DNA of 45,728 bases from JBFLVQ01 sp040758525 (GCA_040758525.1 JBFLVQ010000005.1:1-45728); one strand, 5' to 3'; shown: positions 34,649-44,115, counted from the stretch's first letter. Translations and numbers: made by a program. The notes: generated from the sequence alone by a model not told the origin.

Positions 34649-34912
34649 TTACTGTTGTAGTTCTTTTCCCGGTTTGAAACGGATTGTCTTGCCAGGTGGA
34701 ATATCAGTTACCTCACCTGTACGTGGATTGCGACCGATACCACGCTTGCGTGGTTTCACGACAAATACGCCAAAGCCGCGTAGCTCAATTCGCTCGCCTC
34801 GTTGCATTGCATCCTTCATGGCATTGAACAGTGCGTCTACCGCCACTTCTGCTTTTATTTTTGGTACCCCCGTCTTCTCTGCTACTCGATTAACTATATC
34901 CAGCTTTATCAC
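34649..34912 (-). CDS. HU/IHF-family nucleoid protein
   Basis: 87 residues from GTG 34912. The frame is open to 34951, but GGAGGAAAT directly precedes the GTG and the shorter protein begins as HU proteins do (VIKLDIVNRVAEKTGV). The DNA-binding arm is clear: RIELRGFGVFVVKPRKRGIGRNPRTGE, with the proline that intercalates into DNA (RNPRTG), then IPPGKTIRFKPGKEL. HU and IHF bend DNA; the sequence is closer to the general HU/IHF type than to a specific subunit. It has its own perfect-consensus promoter, which overlaps the end of the upstream peptidase gene. Confidence 0.95.
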   Translation of the reverse strand: MIKLDIVNRVAEKTGVPKIKAEVAVDALFNAMKDAMQRGERIELRGFGVFVVKPRKRGIGRNPRTGEVTDIPPGKTIRFKPGKELQQ

Positions 34913-34969
34913 ATTTCCTCCGTGTATTCTCTCGGACGTGAAAGATAGCACCCTACATTAGCGTGTTGC

Positions 34970-34998
34970 ATTATAGGTACTAAATAACAATCTGTCAA
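34970..34998 (-). promoter_or_regulatory. Perfect consensus sigma-70 promoter of the HU gene
   Basis: Minus strand: TTGACA (34998-34993), exactly 17 nt, then TATAAT (34975-34970): both hexamers and spacing are ideal. Predicted start about 34963, leader about 50 nt to the GTG. The TGA in the -35 box is also the stop codon of the M28 peptidase gene (34997-34995). Confidence 0.85.
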
Positions 34999-37094
34999 GG
35001 AGTTGCAGGTAACAAAAGTGCGTTTTTGGCACGCTCTAAGGCGGCCTCAGCCTGTGCTATAGCAATCGCTGCAGGGGCTGGCATACCTTCCTCTATGGCT
35101 TGCTGTAGACCGGCGAAGACCTCTGCTTCATATCCTTTGTAGAAACCTGGCGCGTAGATAACATGTCGGTACCAATGACGCTGTGGTAAACCTATCGGAT
35201 CTATAAAAGCACGCTCAACACTGATCAGCGTCTCATTAATTGTTTCAATAGCAGCATCCGGTGGTAGTTGGGTAAGTCGTTCTTGATATAGGTAGGCGGC
35301 ATGGCGAAACTCGCGCGCCGCACGTTGTAGGCCACTCAAGTCGAGTCCTAGTCGCTTCTCTTGCGCGTTTCTGGCAATCTGTTCAATGAACTTTTCTACT
35401 TGAGCACTGTAGTTGGTATATTGGAAAGGAAGAATTGGCAGTGTGGCAAGTCGCAATGCCATTAATCCCCAGAGTTTTGCCATTGTCGTATGATAACGGA
35501 AAGTTGGATCACCAAACTTCTCCATCCAATAAAAATTGTCATGAATGGAGTGGTAGACACCATAAGGTCCAGTGAATCTAAGATCCAATGCTGGTACACC
35601 AACATGCTCAAGAAAAGGTGTATAATCCGAGCCACTACCAAGACTATCTAATTGTAGCTCTGTATCTAAGCGCCCTGTGATGTTGTACTGTCGTTGTTTC
35701 CAATTCTCGAACAGACTGTTACCAGTTTGTGGATCATTAATCTCAGCCATCACTGATTTAGTAAAGGCTGCTAGACTAGGCACGCCAGCAACAGAGAGAT
35801 TAGATCCATTCACTGCCATATCGACATTTAGGTAAGCCACTGCATGCTTACTTAATCGTTCTCTATTGGCTTCTACCCATTCGGTCGAACCTATTAAGCC
35901 AAACTCCTCTGCATCCCAACTTGCTAATAGAATCGTACGTGCTGGCTGCCAGCCGCGTCGTAGCAACTCACCTAGTCCACGCGCAACCTCTAGCATTGCT
36001 GCTGAGCCACTGTTGGGATCGACTGCACCATAAGCCCAAGCATCACGATGATTGCCAATAATAACCAGTTTCTCTGGTTCACGTACACCTTTGATCTCAG
36101 CAATCACATTCCAGATTTTACGCAGTTGATAATCCATTACGGTTTTAAGGCGCACTTGAGTCGGTCCTGGTCCTATATGATAAGAAAAATTGAGCGCGCC
36201 TTGCCAACTACGTGGCGCATATGGACCGCGCAGTGCTGCTAACAATGGCGCGGCATCTTGATAAGAGAGTGGCTGGACAGGAATCTTAGGTAGGCTCTCT
36301 GCCTCTTCAGGTGCCAATCTTTGCGCCTCTTTGGTAGCAGCTACACCAGGCGTCAATGGATCACCGGCATATTGGAACATGTAAATTACACTGCCGCGTT
36401 GCACTGAACTAGCAGCACGATAAGGTCCATCCGGATAGATGTCGCCCATACTGTAGCCATCTTCAGATGGATCAGAGTAGATAAGTAGGCCAGCGACACC
36501 ATGCTCTTCTGCCACTTTTGCCTTCACACCACGAAAGGCGCGACCATAGCGGGCAATTGCCAGTTTGCCTTTTACATTCACGCCCAACTTAGCAAGTCTC
36601 TGATAATCAGCAGGCAGACCATAATTGACATAGACAAGCGCAGCAGTGATGTCGGCAGAGGCTGAATAGGCATTGAAGATTGGTACACCTGCCTCCCAAG
36701 AATCCTTCTCTTCGGCCAGACTCTCCTCTCTTAAAATGGCTTTATAAGAGAAAGGCGCCAACATTTCAACAGCCACCTCTTTAGGATAGGGTAACCAGAC
36801 TTCATATTCGACTAGTTCTGCCGCTATACCATACTCGCGTAGTCGATCACGTGTGTAGATGGCAGTATTATAGTCTTGTTGTGTGCCTGCCATATGCGGC
36901 TCTGCGGTGTAGTTGCGTAGATGACGTCGTACACTTTCTGGGGTCGGGGTAGCAAGGAAGATATTCTCCCAACTACGTGCCTCTGGCGAGATCGGCCAAG
37001 TAGTCAAGAGTGGGGGGGGAGCAACACTGTTTGGTGTACGTGAACTCTGCAAAAGTGATAGCAATACCAGCAAGAGCAAGAGCTTCTTTTGCAT
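34995..37094 (-). CDS. Glutamate-carboxypeptidase-II-like M28B peptidase
   Basis: 699 residues with a signal peptide (about 1-20), so secreted or periplasmic. Order: N-terminal region, a PA (protease-associated) insert (about 110-320), the M28 zinc peptidase core (about 325-540), and a helical dimerisation-like C-terminus (about 560-690), the same order and size as human GCPII and the transferrin receptor. All zinc ligands are present with GCPII spacing: H349, D359 (bridging), E397, D425 and H515, with E396 as general base (GNHRDAW, DPNSG, DAEEFG, NVDMAV, YHSIHDN). It should remove C-terminal acidic or other residues from small peptides. It lies between rpoD and HU, apparently as its own unit. 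Confidence 0.93.
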   Translation of the reverse strand: MQKKLLLLLVLLSLLQSSRTPNSVAPPPLLTTWPISPEARSWENIFLATPTPESVRRHLRNYTAEPHMAGTQQDYNTAIYTRDRLREYGIAAELVEYEVWLPYPKEVAVEMLAPFSYKAILREESLAEEKDSWEAGVPIFNAYSASADITAALVYVNYGLPADYQRLAKLGVNVKGKLAIARYGRAFRGVKAKVAEEHGVAGLLIYSDPSEDGYSMGDIYPDGPYRAASSVQRGSVIYMFQYAGDPLTPGVAATKEAQRLAPEEAESLPKIPVQPLSYQDAAPLLAALRGPYAPRSWQGALNFSYHIGPGPTQVRLKTVMDYQLRKIWNVIAEIKGVREPEKLVIIGNHRDAWAYGAVDPNSGSAAMLEVARGLGELLRRGWQPARTILLASWDAEEFGLIGSTEWVEANRERLSKHAVAYLNVDMAVNGSNLSVAGVPSLAAFTKSVMAEINDPQTGNSLFENWKQRQYNITGRLDTELQLDSLGSGSDYTPFLEHVGVPALDLRFTGPYGVYHSIHDNFYWMEKFGDPTFRYHTTMAKLWGLMALRLATLPILPFQYTNYSAQVEKFIEQIARNAQEKRLGLDLSGLQRAAREFRHAAYLYQERLTQLPPDAAIETINETLISVERAFIDPIGLPQRHWYRHVIYAPGFYKGYEAEVFAGLQQAIEEGMPAPAAIAIAQAEAALERAKNALLLPATP

Positions 37095-37114
37095 GCATAG
37101 ACCAGATAGATCAC

Positions 37115-37141
37115 AAGGGGTGTAGCATTATCACACCCCTT
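37115..37141 (-). terminator. Hairpin terminator candidate after rpoD
   Basis: On the minus strand AAGGGGTGT (37141-37133) and ACACCCCTT (37123-37115) form a perfect 9-bp stem with a 9-nt loop, beginning 19 nt after the rpoD stop and ending about 20 nt before the peptidase ATG. No clear U-tract follows, so termination could be partial or factor-dependent. Confidence 0.5.
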
Positions 37142-37159
37142 AGGGAAAGAGATTAAATT

Positions 37160-38854
37160 TTATGAGCGCACACCTTCCAGGAAGGCTTTTAGCTTGCGAC
37201 TACGGCTTGGATGGCGCAGCTTGCGGAGCGCTTTGGCTTCAATCTGACGTATACGCTCGCGGGTGACAGCAAAATGTTGTCCGACCTCCTCAAGAGTATG
37301 TTCTGAGCCATTTGGGCCCAGTCCAAAACGCATCTTAATTACTTTCTCCTCGCGGGGCGTAAGCGTCTTGAGTACTTCTTCAGTGATTTCACGTAGATTG
37401 GTGTTAATAACAGCATCAGCCGGATTGACGATCGACTTGTCCTCAATAAAGTCGCCTAAATGGGAGTCTTCCTCTTCTCCTATTGGTGTCTCTAGCGAGA
37501 TTGGCTCTTGAGCAATCTTAAGCACCTTACGCACCTTCGAGACAGGTATGTCCATACGCTTAGCAATCTCTTCCGAGGTAGGCTCACGGCCAAACTCCTG
37601 TACCAATGCACGTGAGGTACGGATAAGCTTGTTGATCGTCTCAATCATATGCACAGGGATACGTATAGTGCGTGCCTGGTCAGCAATTGCACGTGTGATC
37701 GCCTGGCGGATCCACCAGGTAGCATAGGTGGAGAACTTGTAGCCGCGTCGATACTCGAACTTATCGACGGCTTTCATTAGCCCTATATTTCCTTCTTGAA
37801 TTAAGTCAAGAAACTGTAGGCCACGGTTGGTATATTTCTTAGCAATGGAGACGACCAGACGTAGATTTGCTTCTACTAATTCTCGCTTTGCCTGGTTAGC
37901 CTCTGTTTCGCCAGCCACAATTGCTTGTAGTGAGCGCTCCACCTCCACCAATGGGGTATTGAAGCGTTCTTCAAGCGTGATGAGGCGGCGCTCGTTTTCA
38001 CGCACACGTTTCTTTAACTCGCGCTCGTCCTCATTCCACTTCTTGCGCTCAAGCCCACGACGGGCGCGTTGTAGTTGATCTTTACACTCTTTGATCTGAT
38101 CTACGCTCTCGCGCATGCGTATGACAAAACGGTCATGCACATGGTTAGTGAACTCGACAATACGGATAAGTTGAGAGATCTCTATACGCAGTCGTGCCAG
38201 CTTGTGGCGTAGCTTGGGGAGACGTGGCGAACGCTTTGGCTCAGCCTTGATCTTCTCGATCATTTTGTGGAGTTTGTTATAGAGCTTTTTCACCTCTTGG
38301 GAGGTCTCCATTGTATAGGCGAGATACTCATCGACCTTCTCCTCAGTGATCCCTTCTGTATCAGAAAAGATCACTACTTCACGAATGGAGAGTTCGCCAT
38401 GTTTAATCTCTTCGCCAATACGTAGGAACTCCTCGACCACAATGGGTGATCGTGAAAGCGCCTTGCGGGCACGCATCTGTCCACGCTCTATACGCTTGGC
38501 AATCGCCACTTCACCATCGCGGGTAAGCAGCGGCACAATCGCCATTTCACGTAGATACATGCGCACTGGATCATTGGTTTTGTCGAGTACTCCAGGGGTT
38601 AGATCCAACTCGATCTCTTCATCAAGGTCGTCAACTTTCTTATCTAGATCTGCAACTTCGAAGAACTTATCATCGGCATCACCTATATGTATGCCTTCTG
38701 AGTTAAGTACGTCGAAGATCGCCTCGATGTCGTCTGCCGAATTGACCTCAGGTGGCAGCAGCCGATTTAGATCATCGTAGGTAAGGTAGTCTTTCTCCTT
38801 GCCTACTTCCAAGAGTTTATCAACATCTTCTTGGTATTTCTCGTCAATTGCCAT
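37160..38854 (-). CDS. rpoD: Primary sigma factor RpoD (sigma-70)
   Basis: 564 residues from ATG 38854 (AGGA 9 nt upstream); the open frame reaches an ATG at 38881 that has no ribosome binding site and lies very close to the predicted transcription start. Region 1.1 (KLLEVGKEKDYLTYDDLNRLLPP), region 1.2 (DPVRMYLREMAIVPLLTRDGE), a charged non-conserved insert (about 180-310), region 2 (NLRLVVSIAKKYTNRGLQFL, YKFSTYATWWIRQAITRAIA), region 3 (IRIPVHMIETINKL) and region 4 (TLEEVGQHFAVTRERIRQIE) are all present. It recognises consensus promoters such as those before csp and HU here. It follows dnaG, the familiar macromolecular-synthesis pairing, without rpsU. Confidence 0.97.
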   Translation of the reverse strand: MAIDEKYQEDVDKLLEVGKEKDYLTYDDLNRLLPPEVNSADDIEAIFDVLNSEGIHIGDADDKFFEVADLDKKVDDLDEEIELDLTPGVLDKTNDPVRMYLREMAIVPLLTRDGEVAIAKRIERGQMRARKALSRSPIVVEEFLRIGEEIKHGELSIREVVIFSDTEGITEEKVDEYLAYTMETSQEVKKLYNKLHKMIEKIKAEPKRSPRLPKLRHKLARLRIEISQLIRIVEFTNHVHDRFVIRMRESVDQIKECKDQLQRARRGLERKKWNEDERELKKRVRENERRLITLEERFNTPLVEVERSLQAIVAGETEANQAKRELVEANLRLVVSIAKKYTNRGLQFLDLIQEGNIGLMKAVDKFEYRRGYKFSTYATWWIRQAITRAIADQARTIRIPVHMIETINKLIRTSRALVQEFGREPTSEEIAKRMDIPVSKVRKVLKIAQEPISLETPIGEEEDSHLGDFIEDKSIVNPADAVINTNLREITEEVLKTLTPREEKVIKMRFGLGPNGSEHTLEEVGQHFAVTRERIRQIEAKALRKLRHPSRSRKLKAFLEGVRS

Positions 38855-38904
38855 AGACAATTTCCTGTCCCCCTTCACCATGCGGCCATTTGATGCAAAG
38901 CTTA

Positions 38905-38933
38905 TTTGTAATGGCGCGTATATTAACTGTCAA
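38905..38933 (-). promoter_or_regulatory. Internal promoter of rpoD
   Basis: Minus strand: perfect TTGACA (38933-38928), a 17-nt spacer, and TACAAA (38910-38905). Predicted start about 38898, 44 nt before the chosen ATG. It lies in the dnaG-rpoD gap and would let rpoD be expressed apart from dnaG. Confidence 0.5.
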
Positions 38934-38978
38934 GTGTTATGCTGGTATTTCATGAAAATGAACTAAAGAACTTTCCCC

Positions 38979-40811
38979 TTAATGAGAAGCCTCCTTGACC
39001 GTGCTTGTATCAAAATACTTTTTCAGCTTATTAGAAAGCTCAATCTTTTCCCTCATAAGTTCAGTGCTGCGGGTGTTGTCACCATCCCTTTGCGCCTGAT
39101 TGATCTGCAATTGAAGGAGATGCTGCTGCTTATTCAGGTAAGTACGGCGTAGATCGATGATACGACTTTCAGCAGCGCGACGCAATTTAGTCTCTTCGAA
39201 GGTATCTACCTCCGCCGAACTAATCATCAGTCCAGTCAATATACTTTCACAATGATCGATTTGACCATTTTGTGCAATATTCTCACGCAGGTTGGTGAAA
39301 TCAATTTCACTCCCCGCATCTGTCAGCCGCTGTATTGCAGCAAAGATTGGTTCACTAACCAATCCTACTAATAGTTCAGATTCGATCTGTGACAATATTG
39401 CCTGTCGCAAAGTGGGACAGGCTAGTAACATCTCTAATAACTCACGCTCTGCGGGCAGCACGCGAGTGGCGTCTGAGAGTTTAGCCGGATCAAGCTGTTG
39501 ACGCTTACCAATTGCCGCACGCTTCAACTCCTCACGTACGACACGCCCTTCTAGCTTGAGCCGATCGGCAACCAACTCAGCATACTCGGCGCGTTCTACA
39601 CGGTCGCGCACCTTGGCAAGGAACGGGAGTATTGCGTTGAGCGTTTCTACTTTGCCTGCTGGGCGTGTGATGTCATGCTCACGCAGTGATTGGGTCAAAA
39701 TATATTCCAAATATGGCTGTGATTTTTTCAGCAACTGCCGGTACATGGAAGCCCCATGTTTCCTAATGAATGTATCAGGATCTTCGCCATCCGGCAAGGT
39801 AAGAACATTGACTTTATAACCTTGCTCAAGCAGCATCTCAAGACTGCGCTTGGTAGCAGCCACACCAGCAGCATCAGGATCAAAATTTACCACGATTTGG
39901 GGTTGATCCATATAGCGACTAAGCAGACGCACCTGATGCTCGGTGAGTGCGGTACCAAGACTGGCGACGATGTTTTGCACTCCTTCCTGATAGGGAATAA
40001 TAAAATCCAGATAGCCTTCCACTAAAATCGCGAACCGTTGCTTGCGAATTGCCTCTTTGGCATAACAAAGACCGTAGAGATTACGCCCTTTGGAATAGAG
40101 CGATGTCTCAGAAGAATTAAGATATTTGGGCTCGCCCTCAGCCAATATACGGCCACCAAAGGCAATAACACGCCCTTGTGCATCGCTAATAGGAAACATA
40201 CAGCGGCCACGAAAACGGTCATAATGGCCAGCGCCATTCTCTTTAATACTCACTAGACCACTGCGTTCAATAAGACCAGGGCTGGCACCACGCGTACGTA
40301 GATAGCTTGAGAGTGCATCCCAACGATCTGGAGCATAACCGAGTCGCAACTCCTTACAGATCTGCTCACTAATACCGCGCTGGGCTAAATAAGCACGCGC
40401 GCGCTCACTTTCCGTACCAATCTGTAGCTGTTCCTGGAAGAACTCCAGTGCCCAAGTATTCAACTCCAGTAGCTCTTCACGTTCCTCGCTGAGTCGTTGT
40501 GCATCGGCACCAGGATCAAATTTAGGTACCGCGATACCAACCTTTTCTGCAACCAACTTGACCGCTTGTACGAAATCACAACGCTCAATCTGCATTATGA
40601 AGCCAAAGACATCGCCTCCTACCGAACAGCCAAAGCAATGGAATATCTGCATTGCCGGATTGACATTAAAACTCGGCGTCTTTTCGGTATGGAAGGGGCA
40701 GTTTGCCAGATAATTCTTGCCCCTTTTTTTGAGCGTGAGGTAGTCAGAGACAATACGAACAATATCGGCCTGACTTTTAACCTCTTCCGTAAACACTTTC
40801 GGGAAGCCCAT
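38979..40811 (-). CDS. dnaG: DNA primase
   Basis: 610 residues from ATG 40811; a TTG five codons upstream (40826) is possible, and neither has a convincing ribosome binding site. DnaG makes RNA primers for lagging-strand synthesis. The CHC2 zinc finger is complete (C38, H41, C59, C62: CPFHTEKTPSF, FHCFGC), then the RNA-polymerase domain with EGYLDFI and FDPDAAG TOPRIM motifs (about 255-315), and a C-terminal helical part that should bind DnaB helicase. It precedes rpoD by 97-124 nt and follows mutS2 by about 100 nt. Confidence 0.96.
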   Translation of the reverse strand: MGFPKVFTEEVKSQADIVRIVSDYLTLKKRGKNYLANCPFHTEKTPSFNVNPAMQIFHCFGCSVGGDVFGFIMQIERCDFVQAVKLVAEKVGIAVPKFDPGADAQRLSEEREELLELNTWALEFFQEQLQIGTESERARAYLAQRGISEQICKELRLGYAPDRWDALSSYLRTRGASPGLIERSGLVSIKENGAGHYDRFRGRCMFPISDAQGRVIAFGGRILAEGEPKYLNSSETSLYSKGRNLYGLCYAKEAIRKQRFAILVEGYLDFIIPYQEGVQNIVASLGTALTEHQVRLLSRYMDQPQIVVNFDPDAAGVAATKRSLEMLLEQGYKVNVLTLPDGEDPDTFIRKHGASMYRQLLKKSQPYLEYILTQSLREHDITRPAGKVETLNAILPFLAKVRDRVERAEYAELVADRLKLEGRVVREELKRAAIGKRQQLDPAKLSDATRVLPAERELLEMLLACPTLRQAILSQIESELLVGLVSEPIFAAIQRLTDAGSEIDFTNLRENIAQNGQIDHCESILTGLMISSAEVDTFEETKLRRAAESRIIDLRRTYLNKQQHLLQLQINQAQRDGDNTRSTELMREKIELSNKLKKYFDTSTVKEASH

Positions 40812-40917
40812 AGCTAATGAAAACAAACTTCCGTAGTTGAGATTAAAATAGAATGGTGATTCGTGATTCTACCGACAATGTTCAAGCTCCTACCCATGCT
40901 AGCCATTAGACTTTACA

Positions 40918-43311
40918 CTATTGGCGCAGTTCCACGATGGTGGCGCCAGTACCGCCCTCAGCTGCCGCCGCTTGATAAAATTTGGCCACATGTGGATGTG
41001 CTTGGAGCAATTCGCTAATAGCGCGACGCAACTTCCCCATCCCCGTACCATGCACTATACGTACACGATCATAACTGGCCAGGAATGCCTGATCGAGAAA
41101 CTTATCAACGCGCTCACAGGCCTCCTCGGCGAGGCAGCCGATGACATTTAGTTCACTGGCAACATTGTCAGTCTCCTGCGACACAAAATGGACACCAGAA
41201 GGCAATTTTATTGATGTCTGTTTAGTATCCGCACGTGTCAGCAGGCGTAGATTCTCCGCTCGCGTCTTAAAACGCATTACACCTACTCGTACAAAGATGT
41301 CTTCGCCCTGTATCTCTTCAATGGCACCCTGTTGACCAAGCTCGGTTTGTACACGGTCGCCAACCGAGAATAATGCTGCCGTAGGGGCAGGAGCAGGTTC
41401 AACAGGAAGAGCAGTAACCTCCGCGTTGGCAGAAGCCAATGGCGGTAGCGTCTCGCGGGCTTGCCGCTTGAGCTGAAAGACACGCTTTTCTCGCTCTTTG
41501 GTGAGCTTAGCTGCCAACGCTCGATCCTTTAGTTGAGAGATAAACTGTGTTGCTTGTGTGTTAAAAGCATCAATGGCGGCTTCCATCTGTCGCTCGAAAT
41601 CCCGCTGGCGCTGTTGCTCGCGCGCCGCGAACTCGGCCTCCAACTGTTGGTATTTTGCGGCTGTGGCCTGGCGTTCGTCTTCGAGCGCGGCGGTTAACTC
41701 CTGCCACCGTTCCGCCTCTGCTTTAATGGTCTTTAAGAAGTTTGCTTGATGGAGGTCTCTGCGGTCAAGCGTTTTTGTTGCCAGTTGCAAAATTTCTTCC
41801 TGAAGGCCTAGTCGGCGCGCAATCTCTATACCACTTGAGGTACCTGCAACATCAATAAGTAATCGGTAGGTTGGACGTAGTGTCAGTTCATCAAATTCGA
41901 CTGAGGCATTAACCACTCCAGGGGTCTGACTAGCATAATGTTTAAGTGGGTTGTAATGGGTTGAGACCAGTACCATTGCCCCTAGACACTTGAAATAATC
42001 GACAATCGCAACACCCAGAGCGGCACCTTCTTCAGGATCTGTACCAGTGCCAACTTCATCGATCAGCACTAATGCTGGTAGTGCAACATTGGCTGCCATA
42101 TCGCTAATATTGCTGATATGGGATGAGAAGGTGGAGAGATTAGCAGCAATCGACTGATGGTCGCCAATATCGGCAAGCACTTGTTTAAAGATCGGTAATG
42201 AGGCACGACGCGCAGGTATATGCAATCCTGACTGTGCCATTAATGCTAGCAGGCCAACAGTCTTGAGCACTACTGTCTTACCGCCGGCATTGGGACCACT
42301 AATGATCATCGCGCTACGCTGAGAATCTAGGGTAAATGAGATAGGCACGACCCGAGCACCACTACCACGTAGATTATGTTCCAGTAGGGGATGGCGAGCA
42401 TCAACCAGTTCCAGCCTTCCTACCGCATTCATCTCGGGTGCCACGCCATCATAATCTTCAGCAAAATTGGCCTTTGCCACCGCGATATCGAGTGTTGTGA
42501 GCGCTCCTACCAGACGTTTTAGACCTGGCAATTCCTTGCGTAGCTCTTCTGTAAGAGCAAACAGTACCTTAGCAATCTCGGCCTCCTCCAGCTCTTTAAG
42601 ACGCATCAATTCATTATTATCATCGATGGTTGAGAGTGGCTCAACAAAGGCAGTAGCACCACTAGAAGAGAGACCATGTACTACACCCGGTACACGACCC
42701 CGCGAATCATTACGCACAGGGATAACAAAGCGTCCGTTGCGTACGGTGACAAACTCATCACGCACAGCCCCTTCACTGCCTGCCTGATCAATCAGTGTTT
42801 CTAATTGGCGGTAGATACGTGCGCGCAGTGCATTGATATCACGGCGTAGGCGGCGTAACTCTGGGCTGGCATCTTCATTAATCTCACCCGAAGGTAGTAA
42901 TGTGGTACGCAGACGATTATACAATGCGCTCAGATTTGGCATCTCTTGTTCAATTGCCGCCAGTGCATGCATACGCTCGCGCACCTCACGCAATTGTTGG
43001 CGTAGCGCGCTGCCAATATTGATAATATTCTGTAGCTGCAGCATCTCATCTGGTGAGAGGCGTGTATTAGCAACCGCGAGCCGTATTAGTACCTCGGTAG
43101 GATCTTCTATCTCACTAATACGTATGTGGCCAAATTCCCGCTGATAGGCAGCACACTCGCTCACTTCTTGATGTGCATGAGCAATCAAGGCAGCATCATT
43201 GATAGGTAGTAGGGAGAGCAGTCGCTGACGCCCCAAAGGGGTCTGTGCATAGCGCGAAAGTAGTTTTCGAAACTCTTCAAACTCGAGGGCTGTAAAAGCC
43301 TGTGACTCCAT
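40918..43311 (-). CDS. mutS2: Endonuclease-family MutS2 ATPase
   Basis: 797 residues from ATG 43311; the frame extends to a TTG at 43341, but the predicted promoter start (about 43349) leaves only a short leader for it. MutS2 proteins bind branched DNA and suppress recombination, or rescue collided ribosomes. Core ATPase: Walker A SGPNAGGKTVVLKTVGLL, LVLIDEVGTGTDPEEG (Walker B), VSTHYNPLKHYA. The N-terminal part covers the clamp/lever region, a long coiled-coil arm follows the ATPase (about 510-620), and a C-terminal Smr domain ends the protein, with HGTGMGKLR. The usual LDLxG motif of Smr reads LNVIG here. First gene of mutS2-dnaG-rpoD. Confidence 0.94.
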   Translation of the reverse strand: MESQAFTALEFEEFRKLLSRYAQTPLGRQRLLSLLPINDAALIAHAHQEVSECAAYQREFGHIRISEIEDPTEVLIRLAVANTRLSPDEMLQLQNIINIGSALRQQLREVRERMHALAAIEQEMPNLSALYNRLRTTLLPSGEINEDASPELRRLRRDINALRARIYRQLETLIDQAGSEGAVRDEFVTVRNGRFVIPVRNDSRGRVPGVVHGLSSSGATAFVEPLSTIDDNNELMRLKELEEAEIAKVLFALTEELRKELPGLKRLVGALTTLDIAVAKANFAEDYDGVAPEMNAVGRLELVDARHPLLEHNLRGSGARVVPISFTLDSQRSAMIISGPNAGGKTVVLKTVGLLALMAQSGLHIPARRASLPIFKQVLADIGDHQSIAANLSTFSSHISNISDMAANVALPALVLIDEVGTGTDPEEGAALGVAIVDYFKCLGAMVLVSTHYNPLKHYASQTPGVVNASVEFDELTLRPTYRLLIDVAGTSSGIEIARRLGLQEEILQLATKTLDRRDLHQANFLKTIKAEAERWQELTAALEDERQATAAKYQQLEAEFAAREQQRQRDFERQMEAAIDAFNTQATQFISQLKDRALAAKLTKEREKRVFQLKRQARETLPPLASANAEVTALPVEPAPAPTAALFSVGDRVQTELGQQGAIEEIQGEDIFVRVGVMRFKTRAENLRLLTRADTKQTSIKLPSGVHFVSQETDNVASELNVIGCLAEEACERVDKFLDQAFLASYDRVRIVHGTGMGKLRRAISELLQAHPHVAKFYQAAAAEGGTGATIVELRQ

Positions 43312-43355
43312 AAAAATTTCTACCACCCTTGAAGATAGCAATAAACGAAACCTTT

Positions 43356-43385
43356 ATGGTAGAGGCTTGCTACCGTACTCGTCAA
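43356..43385 (-). promoter_or_regulatory. Promoter of mutS2
   Basis: Minus strand: TTGACG (43385-43380), an 18-nt spacer, and TACCAT (43361-43356). Predicted start about 43349, leader about 38 nt to ATG 43311. The -10 is identical to that proposed for glgA. Confidence 0.5.
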
Positions 43386-43431
43386 ATTTCTTTCGCGATC
43401 TTTTCCGGCCAAAACCTATTATTGCTGTGTA

Positions 43432-43451
43432 ACCAGCTGCTGGTAGCTGGT
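43432..43451 (+). promoter_or_regulatory. Hairpin in the divergent mutS2/spy-like gap
   Basis: ACCAGCT (43432-43438) and AGCTGGT (43445-43451) form a perfect 7-bp stem with a 6-nt loop. It lies about 100 nt before the Spy-like gene. The heptamer GTAACAA occurs twice downstream (about 43473 and 43518). I cannot place a confident promoter; an ECF-type promoter would not be recognised by eye. Confidence 0.35.
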
Positions 43452-43547
43452 GTCTAGTTGATTAAGGCCGAAGTAACAACGCCGTCCAGGCGAATAGGGT
43501 ACTTAGTGGCAGAAGGTAACAATTTCAGATAAGGAAAGGTATTTTTT

Positions 43548-44060
43548 ATGAAAATCTACTTTAGGCTGCAGGCATTGGCAGTTGGTATGGTACTGACATT
43601 ACTGCTAGCGGTTTCGTCTGTATCGGCGCAATCGACCAGCAATGATAACTTTGACAGCGACCAGCCAAACTATCTACATGCTCAACATGGTTTTGGCAGA
43701 CACCATAGGCACGGTGGTGGACATATACGTGCTCTTGCAGAGAAACTGGGGTTGAACGAGACACAAAAGACTCAATTGGAGCAATTGCACGCTAATCATC
43801 GTGAAAATATAGAACCTTTGCTTACACAGATTCGCTCCAAGGAACAAGAGATACATCAGTCAATGGCACAAGGCTCATTCAATGAAGCCCTTGTTACTCA
43901 GCAATTGACCGAGATTGCCGGCTTAAAGGCAAAATTGATGGGTGAACATTTCCGCCTCAAACAGGAGATGCTCACAATTCTTACACCAGAGCAGAAGGAG
44001 AAATTGCAGCAACTGCGCGAAGAGTTCCGACAGAAGCGACGGGGAGGGTGGCGCTCCTAG
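43548..44060 (+). CDS. Spy/CpxP-like periplasmic LTXXQ protein with His-rich segment
   Basis: 170 residues with a signal peptide cleaved near SVSA-QS (27/28). A histidine-rich stretch follows (H44, H47, H52, H53, H55, H59), then an all-helical domain with two LTxxQ-type motifs (LNETQKTQL about 69-77 and LTPEQKEKL about 145-153) and a basic C-terminus. This is the Spy/CpxP/ZraP fold: periplasmic chaperones or metal sensors induced by envelope stress. GATAAGGAAAGG gives a ribosome binding site before the ATG. It is the first gene of a likely four-gene cassette with an ECF sigma, its anti-sigma, and a second Spy-like protein. Confidence 0.85.
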   Translation: MKIYFRLQALAVGMVLTLLLAVSSVSAQSTSNDNFDSDQPNYLHAQHGFGRHHRHGGGHIRALAEKLGLNETQKTQLEQLHANHRENIEPLLTQIRSKEQEIHQSMAQGSFNEALVTQQLTEIAGLKAKLMGEHFRLKQEMLTILTPEQKEKLQQLREEFRQKRRGGWRS

Positions 44061-44078
44061 CATCAATCTGTCGGCAAG

Positions 44079-44115
44079 GCAGCAGCGGCAAGAAATCCTC
44101 CTCCGCCGTTGCTGC
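44079..44115 (+). promoter_or_regulatory. Intercistronic hairpin before the ECF sigma gene
   Basis: GCAGCAGCGGC (44079-44089) pairs with GCCGTTGCTGC (44105-44115), 11 bp with one G-U pair. The 15-nt loop contains TCCTCCTCC, which is complementary to the ribosome binding site class GAGG used 20 nt further down (44130-44134). No U-tract follows. It could limit read-through from the Spy-like gene or mask translation of the sigma gene. Confidence 0.45.
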
